Below, one piece after another: positions 27,283-34,965 of a stretch of 64,000 nucleotides of DNA. The DNA lies in contig NZ_JAMFLG010000016.1 in NCBI RefSeq assembly GCF_023502205.1, positions 1 through 64,000 on the forward strand, read 5' to 3'. Numbering within the stretch: position 1 is the first letter of the stretch; each line of letters starts with the position of its first letter. Source of the DNA: Aquiflexum sp. TKW24L (GTDB taxonomy: Bacteria; Bacteroidota; Bacteroidia; Cytophagales; Cyclobacteriaceae). The position numbers and the translations under genes are program-made. The notes under the pieces are model-generated. The model was not told the origin of the DNA and searched no databases. It saw only the letters and a program-made list of their open reading frames with translations.

Positions 27283-27822
27283 ATGGTCAGCCTTCGTTGC
27301 AAAATAATTGTTCAACAAGAGTTAGAAAAGCTGGAAATTCCGTTTTTGACAGTTGACCTTGGGGTGGTAGAAACCAGCGCTAACATCAGTGGAAGTCAGC
27401 ATGAGACCTTGTCCATTAATCTAAAACGTGTAGGACTTGAAGTACTTGATGACAAAAGAGGAATCCTAATCGATAAGATCAAAAATGTGATCATAGAAAT
27501 GATCCACCATCATGAACAATTACCTAAAATAAATTATTCCGTCTACATCAGCGAAAAACTTGGCAATGATTATACCTACCTATCGAATACATTTTCTGAG
27601 GTAAATGGGATTACCATACAGCAGTATATCATAATCCACAAAATCGAAAAAGTGAAAGAACTTATGCTTTACGATGAACTCAACCTGACGGAGATTTCTT
27701 ATAGGATGAATTATAGCAGCGTTGCCCACCTTTCAAATCAGTTTAAAAAAATCACTGGATTGACTCCCTCCTTTTATAAGAGGATGAGGAACTTCCGTAA
27801 ACAGAATCTAGAAAATGTGTGA
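27283..27822 (+). CDS. AraC-type helix-turn-helix regulator with small N-terminal domain
   Basis: The ATG at 27283 gives 179 residues (an upstream TTG is also in frame). The first 70 residues form a small alpha/beta domain starting MVSLRCKIIVQQELEKL, resembling a ferredoxin-like fold. The last 100 residues are an AraC HTH with two helix-turn-helix units (NYTYLSNTFSEV-like and LTEISYRMNYSSVAHLSNQF) and the ending KKITGLTPSFYKRM. This architecture recurs in Cytophagales. The DNA target is unknown. It sits at the border between the small stress genes and a long non-coding stretch that carries a structured RNA candidate. Confidence 0.88.
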   Translation: MVSLRCKIIVQQELEKLEIPFLTVDLGVVETSANISGSQHETLSINLKRVGLEVLDDKRGILIDKIKNVIIEMIHHHEQLPKINYSVYISEKLGNDYTYLSNTFSEVNGITIQQYIIIHKIEKVKELMLYDELNLTEISYRMNYSSVAHLSNQFKKITGLTPSFYKRMRNFRKQNLENV

Positions 27823-27833
27823 TTTTTGTAACA

Positions 27834-27863
27834 TTGTGAACAGAATATATAATGTTAAATTTG
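27834..27863 (+). promoter_or_regulatory. Candidate Bacteroidetes-type promoter for the non-coding locus
   Basis: TTG at 27834-27836 and TAAATTTG at 27856-27863 are separated by 19 bases. This matches the Bacteroidetes primary sigma consensus (TTG-type -33 box and TAnnTTTG -7 box). It lies just after the regulator stop codon and would start a transcript near 27870 into the non-coding locus. Confidence 0.6.
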
Positions 27864-28085
27864 CAATTTTTCCAAACTTTGTACTTCTAGGTTTGAGATA
27901 ACAACGGATAACAAAGAACAATATTGAATTACGGAAGGCCAACGTTTTCGAATATGTGATCACGAATTCACCGCCTATCTTGCGGATTTTGTAATTAGCA
28001 TGAGAAACAATTTGAAATGCTTTTGACCATTTTCAAGAGTGGTTATGAAGAATAGGTTTTTTTATATAATGCCAAAAATTTTTCG

Positions 28086-28243
28086 GATTATCCAGGAGTA
28101 GGTACGTGTTAAGCTAGTTCGGCTTATATTATCTATAGGTTTATATAGCCCACAGTTATTTTTAAGACGGTTGATTTTGTTTGGGTGAATTAAATGATAC
28201 CGATACTCTGCCACAAATGGATAATCTTATTTTTTTATTTTTT
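28086..28243 (+). ncRNA. Candidate structured RNA, copy A (long hairpin with terminator-like tail)
   Basis: No reading frame is seen. An outer stem GATTATCC (28086-28093) with GGATAATC (28219-28226) closes a 141-base hairpin followed directly by a T-rich run. Inside, GAGTA-GGTA (28096-28104) pairs with TACC and TACTC (28198-28208). An apical hairpin GGCT-t-ATAT (28121-28129) pairs with ATATAGCC (28143-28150). A 34-base block at 28170-28203 (containing TTTGTTTGGGTGAATTAA) is 31/34 identical to copy B although the stems have diverged. Pairing is kept by base changes between copies. It resembles 6S-like RNAs in overall shape, but I cannot identify a known family. Confidence 0.65.
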
Positions 28244-28343
28244 CATGAGAGCCTAAAAACGTAAAATATATAAGATTTTGCCCTGAATTTGTAAAAGTAA
28301 AATTATTCTTAGTCATATCTTTGTAGAGTAATTTATAGAAATT

Positions 28344-28396
28344 ATTAGGGCTTATAAAATGGTTAGAAAGACAGGTAAAAACCTGTCTTTTCTTTG
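28344..28396 (+). ncRNA. Second conserved hairpin of the non-coding locus, copy A
   Basis: ATTAGGGCTTATAAAATGG is followed by a 10-bp hairpin, AAAGACAGGT (28367-28376) with ACCTGTCTTT (28381-28390), and a T-rich tail. Copy B at 34871-34924 has the same leader and a hairpin in which one A-T pair is replaced by G-C. A TATCTTTG (28316-28323), matching the TAnnTTTG -7 consensus, lies just upstream, so this could be a separate short RNA or the terminator of a longer one. Confidence 0.6.
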
Positions 28397-28545
28397 TTTA
28401 TAGCTTTTCCAAAATTGGAGTTCTTTTATTTTATATTTTTTTGACATGTAAGATTTATAAGGTATAAGTTATATTCTGTAATTTTTAAGACTTGTGTTGG
28501 GCTACCTTTATCATATCAAACCAACAAATATTTAACTATAGTATT

Positions 28546-28971
28546 ATGAAAAGATTAAAATCGATTACCGCGTTAATTATGGTATCTGGAATGCTTGCAT
28601 TTGGATGTGAAGATTATCCTGATGGACCTGCCGTCAGCTTGATTCCAAAGGCAGAAAGAGTAGGCAATGAGTGGAAAGTAGGAGAGGCATTGGATAATGG
28701 AACTAATGTAACCGCCAACTACTCAAGATACGAATTAGACCTTACTCCAGGTGGTGCTGCTACACTTACTGCCCAGTATAGTTTGCTCGGCATGGAATAT
28801 GACTTTGTGACTGACGGCACTTGGGAATTTGTAAGCGATGAGCAAAAAATCTCTTTTGATTTTGCCAACGACTTAGCAGACGGAGTATATGAAATCCTAA
28901 AGCTGGAGACCAATGACATGTGGTTGAAAGAAGATGGCGGAACTCTTGAATTGCATTTTATCCCTAGATAA
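28546..28971 (+). CDS. Small lipoprotein, lipocalin-like
   Basis: The ATG at 28546 gives 141 residues with a lipoprotein signal (MLAFGC, Cys22). The mature part has beta-strand pattern with GTWEFVSDEQKISFDF and ends LELHFIPR, as in small lipocalin-like lipoproteins of Bacteroidetes. It is predicted to be membrane anchored. It leads a cluster with a YtxH-like protein and a coiled-coil lipoprotein. Function unknown. Confidence 0.75.
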   Translation: MKRLKSITALIMVSGMLAFGCEDYPDGPAVSLIPKAERVGNEWKVGEALDNGTNVTANYSRYELDLTPGGAATLTAQYSLLGMEYDFVTDGTWEFVSDEQKISFDFANDLADGVYEILKLETNDMWLKEDGGTLELHFIPR

Positions 28972-29016
28972 AATTATTGATCTTAAGGTCAATTTAAACA
29001 TTAAAAAACCAGTACT

Positions 29017-29259
29017 ATGAAGATTTCAAATTCGAATCCTACCGGAATTATTGTCAGTAGTATATTGATGGTAATCGGTGCCGGAGCAATCCTTGGTTTT
29101 TTCTTTAATAAGAAGAATGGCATCATTACCAAAAAAGAAGCAAAACAAACAGGTAAATACATTGCCCAGCAATTTAACAATAAAGGTAAAAAGCTGAAAA
29201 ACAAAGTTAAAGACCAAGTTGATGCTTCAAAATCAGTTTTGAAAGAGGTAACCAATTAA
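29017..29259 (+). CDS. YtxH-like small membrane protein
   Basis: The 80-residue protein has one N-terminal transmembrane helix (about 9-29, GIIVSSILMVIGAGAILGFFF) followed by a basic amphipathic tail, the layout of YtxH-domain proteins associated with general stress. It lies 45 bp after the lipocalin-like gene and 42 bp before a coiled-coil lipoprotein, so the three probably form one operon. Confidence 0.75.
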   Translation: MKISNSNPTGIIVSSILMVIGAGAILGFFFNKKNGIITKKEAKQTGKYIAQQFNNKGKKLKNKVKDQVDASKSVLKEVTN

Positions 29260-29301
29260 GTCTCTCTTGAAGCATCCAATCCATTGAAAATAAACAAGAA
29301 G

Positions 29302-29763
29302 ATGAAGATCGTCCAGAAATTAAGCAAAGTGTTGATAGGTTCAGCCATCGTATTTGGCTTTAGCAATTGCTCCAAGCCGATAGAGGAGAAGATTGATGAC
29401 GCAGAATCCAAAGTTCAGGATAAGCAATCTGATGTAATTGAGGCTAGGAAAGAGTTGCACGAAGTAGCCTCTGACTCGGTCAATCAGGTGGAGCAATACT
29501 TAATTGTCGCCAAAGAAAGATTGGATGCAAATTCCAAAATTCTTGAGGAGATGAAAAGAGAATTCTCTTCCGATAGATCAGATCGCGAACTTGACTTTAA
29601 GGGAAGGTTAGCAGCCTTAAACCAAAGGAATGTGGAGCTGATGGCCATCACCAATGATTCCCGGACAATTCGGAGCGATACTTGGGAAAATGTCAGAGTC
29701 GAATTGAATAAAGAGATGGATGATTTGGAAAAATCAATCGCCGTGCTTAGACAAAGGCAGTGA
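29302..29763 (+). CDS. Coiled-coil lipoprotein
   Basis: The ATG at 29302 is chosen; an in-frame TTG lies at 29284. The 153-residue product has a lipoprotein signal (FGFSNC, Cys24) and a mature part that is almost wholly helical and charged, with heptad-like spacing (VQDKQSDVIEARKELHEVA...). It is probably a periplasmic coiled coil anchored to a membrane. It is the last gene before an intrinsic terminator. Function unknown. Confidence 0.75.
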   Translation: MKIVQKLSKVLIGSAIVFGFSNCSKPIEEKIDDAESKVQDKQSDVIEARKELHEVASDSVNQVEQYLIVAKERLDANSKILEEMKREFSSDRSDRELDFKGRLAALNQRNVELMAITNDSRTIRSDTWENVRVELNKEMDDLEKSIAVLRQRQ

Positions 29764-29795
29764 CACATAATGATATTAGTGGATTAAGTACAAAG

Positions 29796-29828
29796 AATTG
29801 ACAGGGATCCCTTGTCAATTTTTTTTGT
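29796..29828 (+). terminator. Intrinsic terminator
   Basis: AATTGACA (29796-29803) pairs with TGTCAATT (29813-29820) around a GGGATCCC-type inner palindrome, followed by a run of T. It ends the lipocalin-YtxH-lipoprotein operon. Confidence 0.85.
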
Positions 29829-30073
29829 TCATACCAATCGGAGCACCTCTACCTATGAGATTCTCTTGATAACCTAAGAGCATCTCCCCAAATTAGTATA
29901 GGCTTAAAACCAAGATTTATGATAATTTCTCAGGTTGTGATATAAGAAAAGGTATGATGATTTAATGACCTTTGTTTGCACTATTGTTTTTTGATCTTGA
30001 GGATTTGTATCAGACAAGGGTTTAAACCAATTTTTTTTAATGTAAAAATCAAAAAAAGGAACAGGAGCATTGA

Positions 30074-32575
30074 ATGAATAATAAAAAAGAAAATATGACC
30101 TCAAAATTAATATCAGAGGACTCAATTACAGAAGATATGAATGAGCAGGAACAATACCTGCACCTCATCAATCTGATGCCTGAAAAGGTCACAAAAGCTG
30201 ATCATGAAGGAAATATTTTTTATTTCAACAAAAGTTGGACAGATTTTACCGGAGTAAGCAAAGAGGAATTGGTAAAAGAAGGCTGGATTAAATGGGTTCA
30301 TCCGGGAGATGTCGAAGAGGCAGAATCATCCTGGAAAGAAGCAGTGGAGAGTGGCCAAGATTTGGAAATGGAAATTCGCTTATTGTGTAGTGATTTAGAA
30401 TATTACTGGCATATGTGCAGGGCACGACCAATCGCAGACACAAAGGGAAAAACAATCAGGTGGCTTGCAATCTATACGGTGATCAACGATCAAAAAGAGC
30501 TTAATGAGCATCTGGAAAATGTCGTAAAACAACGAACCAAAATACTCAACAAAACAATCAAGGAGCTCAGTGCAATAAACCAGGAACTAATAGACACCAA
30601 AGAGAAATTGGACTCAGGCTATGCAAGGAGTCTGATAGAAGCCAGTCATGACCCACTGATAACAATCAGTATTGATGGGAAAATCACAGATATGAATGAG
30701 GCTTTGACCACCATCACAGGCAAAACCAGAGAGGAGCTGCTCAATTCAGATTTTGAGCAATATTTTACAGAGCCAAAAAAAGCAAAAGAAATCTACAAAG
30801 ATGTTTTCAAAAAAGGCTTTATAAGTGATTTTCCTTTAGTGCTAATGGATGGGGTGCTCGTGGATGTAATGTTCAACGGTTCAACCTATAAAGACCCGTT
30901 GGGTAATATCCTAGGTGCAGTGGTAGTGGCAAGGGTCGTTACAGAGCAGAAAAGAATCAAGAGAGAATTGGTCATAGCCATAGAAACAGCAGAATCTGAA
31001 AGGAAATCCGCAGAGGTAGCCAAAATCAAAGCTGAAAGTGCTGTCAAAGCCAAAGAACAATTTCTGTCCAATATGAGTCATGAAATCAGGACACCCCTGA
31101 ATGCTATCATTGGATTTACCAATGTAATCCTCAAAACAAAACTCACTGAAAATCAAAATAAATTCATGTCTGCGATCAAAACAAGCGGTAATAACCTTTT
31201 GCTGCTGATCAATGACATCCTTGACCTTGCAAAGGTGAATGCAGGTCAAATGAAATTTGAGAAAAAGCCAACCAATCTAAAATTGATAGCTGACGATATT
31301 TCCCTGTTATTCGAAGAGAAAATCAAAGAGAAAAGCCTCGCTTATGAATTGGATTTCGATCCTCAAATACCGGAGTATTTGCTAGGCGACTCACTGAGAA
31401 TAACCCAGATTATTGTTAACCTGATGGGCAATGCCATCAAATTTACCGAAACCGGAGGTATCAAGCTCTCTTTAAAATTAATCCATAAGGAAGCTGAAGC
31501 TGTCGATATCCAGATCTCCGTGCAAGACTCAGGAATAGGAATCGCAGAGGATAGAATTAAATCTATTTTTGAAAACTTTCAGCAGGCCACCAATGACATC
31601 ACCAAACTTTATGGCGGTTCAGGATTGGGGTTGACCATTGCCAAACAATTTGTAGAAGGGCAGGGTGGAACCATTAAGGTAGCTAGCAAACTAGGTAAAG
31701 GATCCGTTTTTTCTTTTCTCCTGACATTTCCAAAAACAGATTATGTCCTCCAAAATGAAGAGCCCATTACTGAAATTGAAATCAATACAAAAAAAGTCAG
31801 GGTATTGGTAGCTGAAGATGTGATGTTGAATCAATTGCTAATCAAAACATTACTTGATGGGTTTGGATTTGAATCGGTGATAGCTATAAATGGAAAACAA
31901 GCAATTGAAAAACTTGAGGAAGGAACATTTGATATTATCCTCATGGATTTGCAGATGCCTGTGATGGACGGATTTGAAGCCACGAAGCATATCAGGAAAG
32001 TTCTTTATTCCAACATTCCAATCATCGCATTGACCGCTGATGTCACCACCATGGATAGAAGCAAATGTGCAGTTTCCGGTATGGACGATTATTTGGCTAA
32101 GCCAATTGATGAAAAGGCATTATTGAAGAAAATAAAGAAATTGACAGACATTCATCCTGTAAAAGAAAAATTGACAGGTAGACTGAGTAAATTATATAGA
32201 ATGAAGCATAAGAATGATCACTTGACCAACTTTGAATACTTGGACAGAATCACTTCTTCTGACCAAGATTTGATGCACGAAGTGATCAACATGTACCTGT
32301 CTGAAACTCCGAAGTACTTGGAGGATGTTTTATCAAGCCTTGACAATAAAGATTGGAAAGGCCTTTATCTGGCAGCGCATAAAATCGTCCCCTCATTTCA
32401 AATCGTGGGCATATCACCCGAGCATGCAGCCATTGCGATGGATATCCAGAAATTTTCGAAAAACGAATCCGAAAGACACAGGCTTCCCGCATTGGTAAAT
32501 GAACTTCAAAATCTGATACACACTGTAATGGAGGAATTATCCATGTATATCACCGCATCAACTAACGAGAACTAA
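30074..32575 (+). CDS. Hybrid sensor kinase: PAS-PAS-HisKA-HATPase-REC-HPt
   Basis: The 833-residue soluble protein holds a full phosphorelay in one chain. It has PAS 1 (about 25-142; FNKSWTDFTGVS), a coiled coil (about 142-180), PAS 2 (about 185-295), HisKA with His336 in SNMSHEIRTPLNAIIG, HATPase_c (about 435-555; N box NLMGNAIKFT and G2 GGSGLGLTIAK), a receiver (about 575-690; phospho-acceptor Asp625 in ILMDLQMPVMDG) and a C-terminal HPt-like domain with AAHKIVPSF (His769). No transmembrane helices are seen, so it senses cytoplasmic cues. No response regulator with an output domain is adjacent. The start is ATG at 30074; Met8 is an alternative. Confidence 0.94.
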   Translation: MNNKKENMTSKLISEDSITEDMNEQEQYLHLINLMPEKVTKADHEGNIFYFNKSWTDFTGVSKEELVKEGWIKWVHPGDVEEAESSWKEAVESGQDLEMEIRLLCSDLEYYWHMCRARPIADTKGKTIRWLAIYTVINDQKELNEHLENVVKQRTKILNKTIKELSAINQELIDTKEKLDSGYARSLIEASHDPLITISIDGKITDMNEALTTITGKTREELLNSDFEQYFTEPKKAKEIYKDVFKKGFISDFPLVLMDGVLVDVMFNGSTYKDPLGNILGAVVVARVVTEQKRIKRELVIAIETAESERKSAEVAKIKAESAVKAKEQFLSNMSHEIRTPLNAIIGFTNVILKTKLTENQNKFMSAIKTSGNNLLLLINDILDLAKVNAGQMKFEKKPTNLKLIADDISLLFEEKIKEKSLAYELDFDPQIPEYLLGDSLRITQIIVNLMGNAIKFTETGGIKLSLKLIHKEAEAVDIQISVQDSGIGIAEDRIKSIFENFQQATNDITKLYGGSGLGLTIAKQFVEGQGGTIKVASKLGKGSVFSFLLTFPKTDYVLQNEEPITEIEINTKKVRVLVAEDVMLNQLLIKTLLDGFGFESVIAINGKQAIEKLEEGTFDIILMDLQMPVMDGFEATKHIRKVLYSNIPIIALTADVTTMDRSKCAVSGMDDYLAKPIDEKALLKKIKKLTDIHPVKEKLTGRLSKLYRMKHKNDHLTNFEYLDRITSSDQDLMHEVINMYLSETPKYLEDVLSSLDNKDWKGLYLAAHKIVPSFQIVGISPEHAAIAMDIQKFSKNESERHRLPALVNELQNLIHTVMEELSMYITASTNEN

Positions 32576-33029
32576 AAGGAATCAACTTCTATTTGACCAT
32601 TTTTTGAAATTACCCGTTGCTTTCAAAAAGATGCCAATGGCCTGATATTCTTTGATAAAATGGACAGCCGCATCTAAAAAACAACTCCTTATTCCGAGCT
32701 GTCCGACAGATAATGGAAGTATGCTGAATTTCCCCACTCTCAACGCAAGCTAATTTTTTCCATAAAAAAAGCACTGCCAAAAGCAGTGCCTCTTGCCCGT
32801 GAAGCCTAAAAGTAACCTTGATTTGATATTCAAATTTAAGTCGCATTATTTTCAAATTTTCTTTTCAATCATTATGAAATAGTGGTCTTTTTGGCCCTAT
32901 TTTAACAAAACAATAATCCATATTTCTTCAAAACGAGATGGATTATTTTCAATTTTTGGATATATTATCATTAAAATAAAAATTTGGCTTATTGATTCTT
33001 ACTAACTTTAGAAGAAACACAAACAAATC
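32576..33029. other. Intergenic region with a minus-strand hairpin
   Basis: About 450 bases contain no supported protein gene. They hold the hairpin/promoter-like arrangement described at 32764-32838 and an AT-rich upstream region of the following gene. Confidence 0.5.
32764..32838 (-). ncRNA. Possible small RNA on the minus strand
   Basis: Read on the minus strand, a TAAATTTG -7-like box (32831-32838) is followed by about 40 bases and then a perfect 7-bp hairpin GCACTGC/GCAGTGC (32771-32789) with a T7 tail (32764-32770). No minus-strand protein gene ends here, so the terminator has no other owner. No well-spaced -33 box is visible, so this is a weak call. Confidence 0.35.
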
Positions 33030-33569
33030 ATGCAAAAGAAGAAATATATACCCCTCAAGGAATTTACAGATTCTAAATTGAGATATTCGCAACTTTACCT
33101 TGATGAGATAAAAAATCCGAAAATAGCCGGTTCAGAATATGAAAAAGCCCATCAGGAATCTTTTTTGTTTCATTTGAACGGAGTAGTAGATGCATTTTTA
33201 GCTGAATTGAACGAGATCTATGGGCTTGGGATCAAAGAGAAAAACCTCAATATCGATACCATAAAGGCAGCTAAATCGGATTCAAAAAAAGTTATTAAAG
33301 AAGGTAAGAAACTTGGCAAACTCATGGGCAAAAAAAATTGGCTTTATGAGTTGAAATCTTTCAATCCTTATATAATTCCGGCAATAAAAAAAACCAAAAA
33401 AACCAAGGCAGACAAGGACGAAGCTTCCAATTTTGTGGAGCAGGTAAGCCCAATACCTTCTAACCCGGTATTGGATAAGTTTGAAGAATGGCAGGCAAAG
33501 ATGAGAAAACTAATCCCTGATCTTAGAGAGTCAGCACTTCTGGCCTCAGACAAAATTTCCAAAAAATAA
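33030..33569 (+). CDS. Conserved-looking cytoplasmic protein of unknown function
   Basis: The 179-residue, Lys-rich protein has no signal peptide and no membrane segment. The first 80 residues read as two helices with an EKAHQESFLFHLNGVVDAFLAE segment suggestive of a helical bundle. A Lys-rich linker (KKTKKTKADKD) precedes a last helical part ending SALLASDKISKK. No catalytic motif is seen and I do not recognise the family. The gene is monocistronic, closed by a terminator. Confidence 0.7.
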   Translation: MQKKKYIPLKEFTDSKLRYSQLYLDEIKNPKIAGSEYEKAHQESFLFHLNGVVDAFLAELNEIYGLGIKEKNLNIDTIKAAKSDSKKVIKEGKKLGKLMGKKNWLYELKSFNPYIIPAIKKTKKTKADKDEASNFVEQVSPIPSNPVLDKFEEWQAKMRKLIPDLRESALLASDKISKK

Positions 33570-33593
33570 CCTCTATTACTTCCTATTATTCAG

Positions 33594-33625
33594 CTCCCAA
33601 GAATCCGACTTGGGAGTTTTTTTTT
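33594..33625 (+). terminator. Intrinsic terminator
   Basis: CTCCCAA (33594-33600) and TTGGGAG (33610-33616) form a 7-bp stem followed by a run of nine T. Confidence 0.85.
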
Positions 33626-33649
33626 ACCAAAATTTAATTGTGGGGTCTC

Positions 33650-33785
33650 CGCAAACATTCATAACTCCGATTTCCCCAGGTCTCGTTTCTCGCTTCTTGG
33701 CTCTGGTCTCCTGTTTCTTGCTTATTGTCTCTTTTTTCTAATTCCTCGTTCTGAATTATTCATTCCTCATTTATTATTCTGAAAT
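33650..33785. repeat. Pyrimidine-rich phrase spacer
   Basis: The spacer between the two genes is made of cttcttggctctggtctcc and ctgaattattcattcctcat phrases. A related spacer occurs at about 46192-46268 (ctgaattattaattcttcat followed by cttgcttcttg). The complement gaattaagaatgatgaattt also appears at about 313-333. No gene is seen. Confidence 0.5.
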
Positions 33786-33796
33786 TTTTCCAAAAA

Positions 33797-34348
33797 TCAA
33801 ATCCCCTTGCTAAAACCAATGCCAATCATCCAGGAATCATAGACACTAAATTTAAGGTCATATTGTAGGGTGACAAACACCTCCCACTCTTTTTCTATCT
33901 CCCAGCCTCTTTCTATGCCCAGTCGAAGAAGTGATAAGTTTTCCTCTTTGGCAATTTCATACCCCGTACCGGCAAGGAATGACCACCTCTCATGTGGTTT
34001 GTAAATCCCTACCAAGGTCATCGTAAGCGGTCTTTCCCTCTCAAATTCCTTATCTCCCTCAAAATCAATGACAGTAAAAGTTTCAGTGATGAAATCGGAA
34101 TGAATCCCAACAGCCCATTTTCTATTTAGCTGATAATTGTAATCCAATCCCCAAGAGGGAACTGCCAAGACCTTCTTTTTACTATCCATTTCTCCTGCAG
34201 GAATGTGTGTATGGCCCATCGTAATAGAAACCCTGTGCTTCGACTTTTGATCTGTATCTTCTTTTTCAATTTCCTGACAAAAAAGAGGAGTTATGAATCC
34301 AGAAAATAAGATGAACATGGCAATTAAACTTACTTGTTTGACCTTCAT
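33797..34348 (-). CDS. Exported beta-rich protein, probably small outer-membrane barrel
   Basis: The 183-residue product has a signal peptide (cleavage near LFCQE, about 25). The mature part shows alternating amphipathic strands (SWGLDYNYQLNRKWAVGIHSDF, LAGTGYEIAKEENLSLLRLG) and ends with a hydrophobic strand (WMIGIGFSKGI), as in small beta-barrels. Despite a Cys near the cleavage region, no classic lipobox is clear. It is probably periplasmic or outer membrane. No specific family is recognised. Confidence 0.65.
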   Translation of the reverse strand: MKVKQVSLIAMFILFSGFITPLFCQEIEKEDTDQKSKHRVSITMGHTHIPAGEMDSKKKVLAVPSWGLDYNYQLNRKWAVGIHSDFITETFTVIDFEGDKEFERERPLTMTLVGIYKPHERWSFLAGTGYEIAKEENLSLLRLGIERGWEIEKEWEVFVTLQYDLKFSVYDSWMIGIGFSKGI

Positions 34349-34653
34349 TATAGTGGATGGGCGTTCATTGAAAATTACACAATCTTGTTTATTTTTTCAA
34401 TAGAAAAGGACTTTTTACCTACTATTCCTCATTTCCTTGGTGAGGATATTTTTCTCTTTAAAAAAATGAGGCAATTGATAAAACAGATTTTAGAATAAGA
34501 ATGATTTATATAAGATTTTTCACGGGAATTGTAATTAAATAGGAGGCATTTTTCACAACTTTGTCATGTCAACAACAACAAACGGCTTTGCACAGGTTGA
34601 CCATAATCAAAAGTGATTATGAAGCAGAAATTTAAAAATTGAAGATATTTTTT

Positions 34654-34810
34654 GATTATCCGTGGTCAGGTAAGTTACATGCCTTTTCTATCCACTATTA
34701 GTTTAGAGGTTAATATGGATTTTAGGTTATTTTTCTTATGGTTGAATTTGTTTGGGTGAATTAAGTGAAACCGAAACTTACCTGCCACTGGATAGTCTTT
34801 TTTATTTTTT
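34654..34810 (+). ncRNA. Candidate structured RNA, copy B (long hairpin with terminator-like tail)
   Basis: The outer stem is nearly continuous for 22 bp: GATTATCC-GTGG (34654-34665) with CCAC-t-GGATAGTC (34785-34797), then CAGGTAAGTT (34667-34676) with AACTTACCTG (34775-34784). The apical hairpin ATCCA-c-TATTA (34690-34700) pairs with TAATATGGAT (34711-34720) and keeps the bulge seen in copy A. The 34-base block at 34741-34774 matches copy A at 31 positions. A T-rich run follows the outer stem. Upstream, TTGACCAT and a GATTATGAAG-type element are also shared with copy A. An open frame crossing it (34752-35021) is rejected as coding. Confidence 0.65.
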
Positions 34811-34870
34811 CTTGAGAGTCAACCTTGAAATAAAAGGGACTTTCATTGATATCGAATTTATTGAAAATAT

Positions 34871-34924
34871 TATTAGGGCTTATGAATGGTTAGAAAGGCA
34901 GGTTTACCTGCCTTTTCTTTTTTT
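34871..34924 (+). ncRNA. Second conserved hairpin of the non-coding locus, copy B
   Basis: TATTAGGGCTTATGAATGG is followed by the hairpin AAAGGCAGGT (34894-34903) with ACCTGCCTTT (34906-34915) and a long T run. Compared with copy A, one pair changes from A-T to G-C with the rest conserved, and the loop differs. It would also stop minus-strand transcription poorly, so the plus strand is the likely functional one. Confidence 0.6.
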
Positions 34925-34965
34925 CGGCTTCTTTCAAAATTTAGTTTTTTTGAGAATTTCATTTT

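Noticed and set aside
27870-28396. RNase P RNA, tmRNA or SRP RNA
   Set aside because: None of the hallmark conserved motifs of these RNAs is visible, and there are two diverged copies in a short distance.
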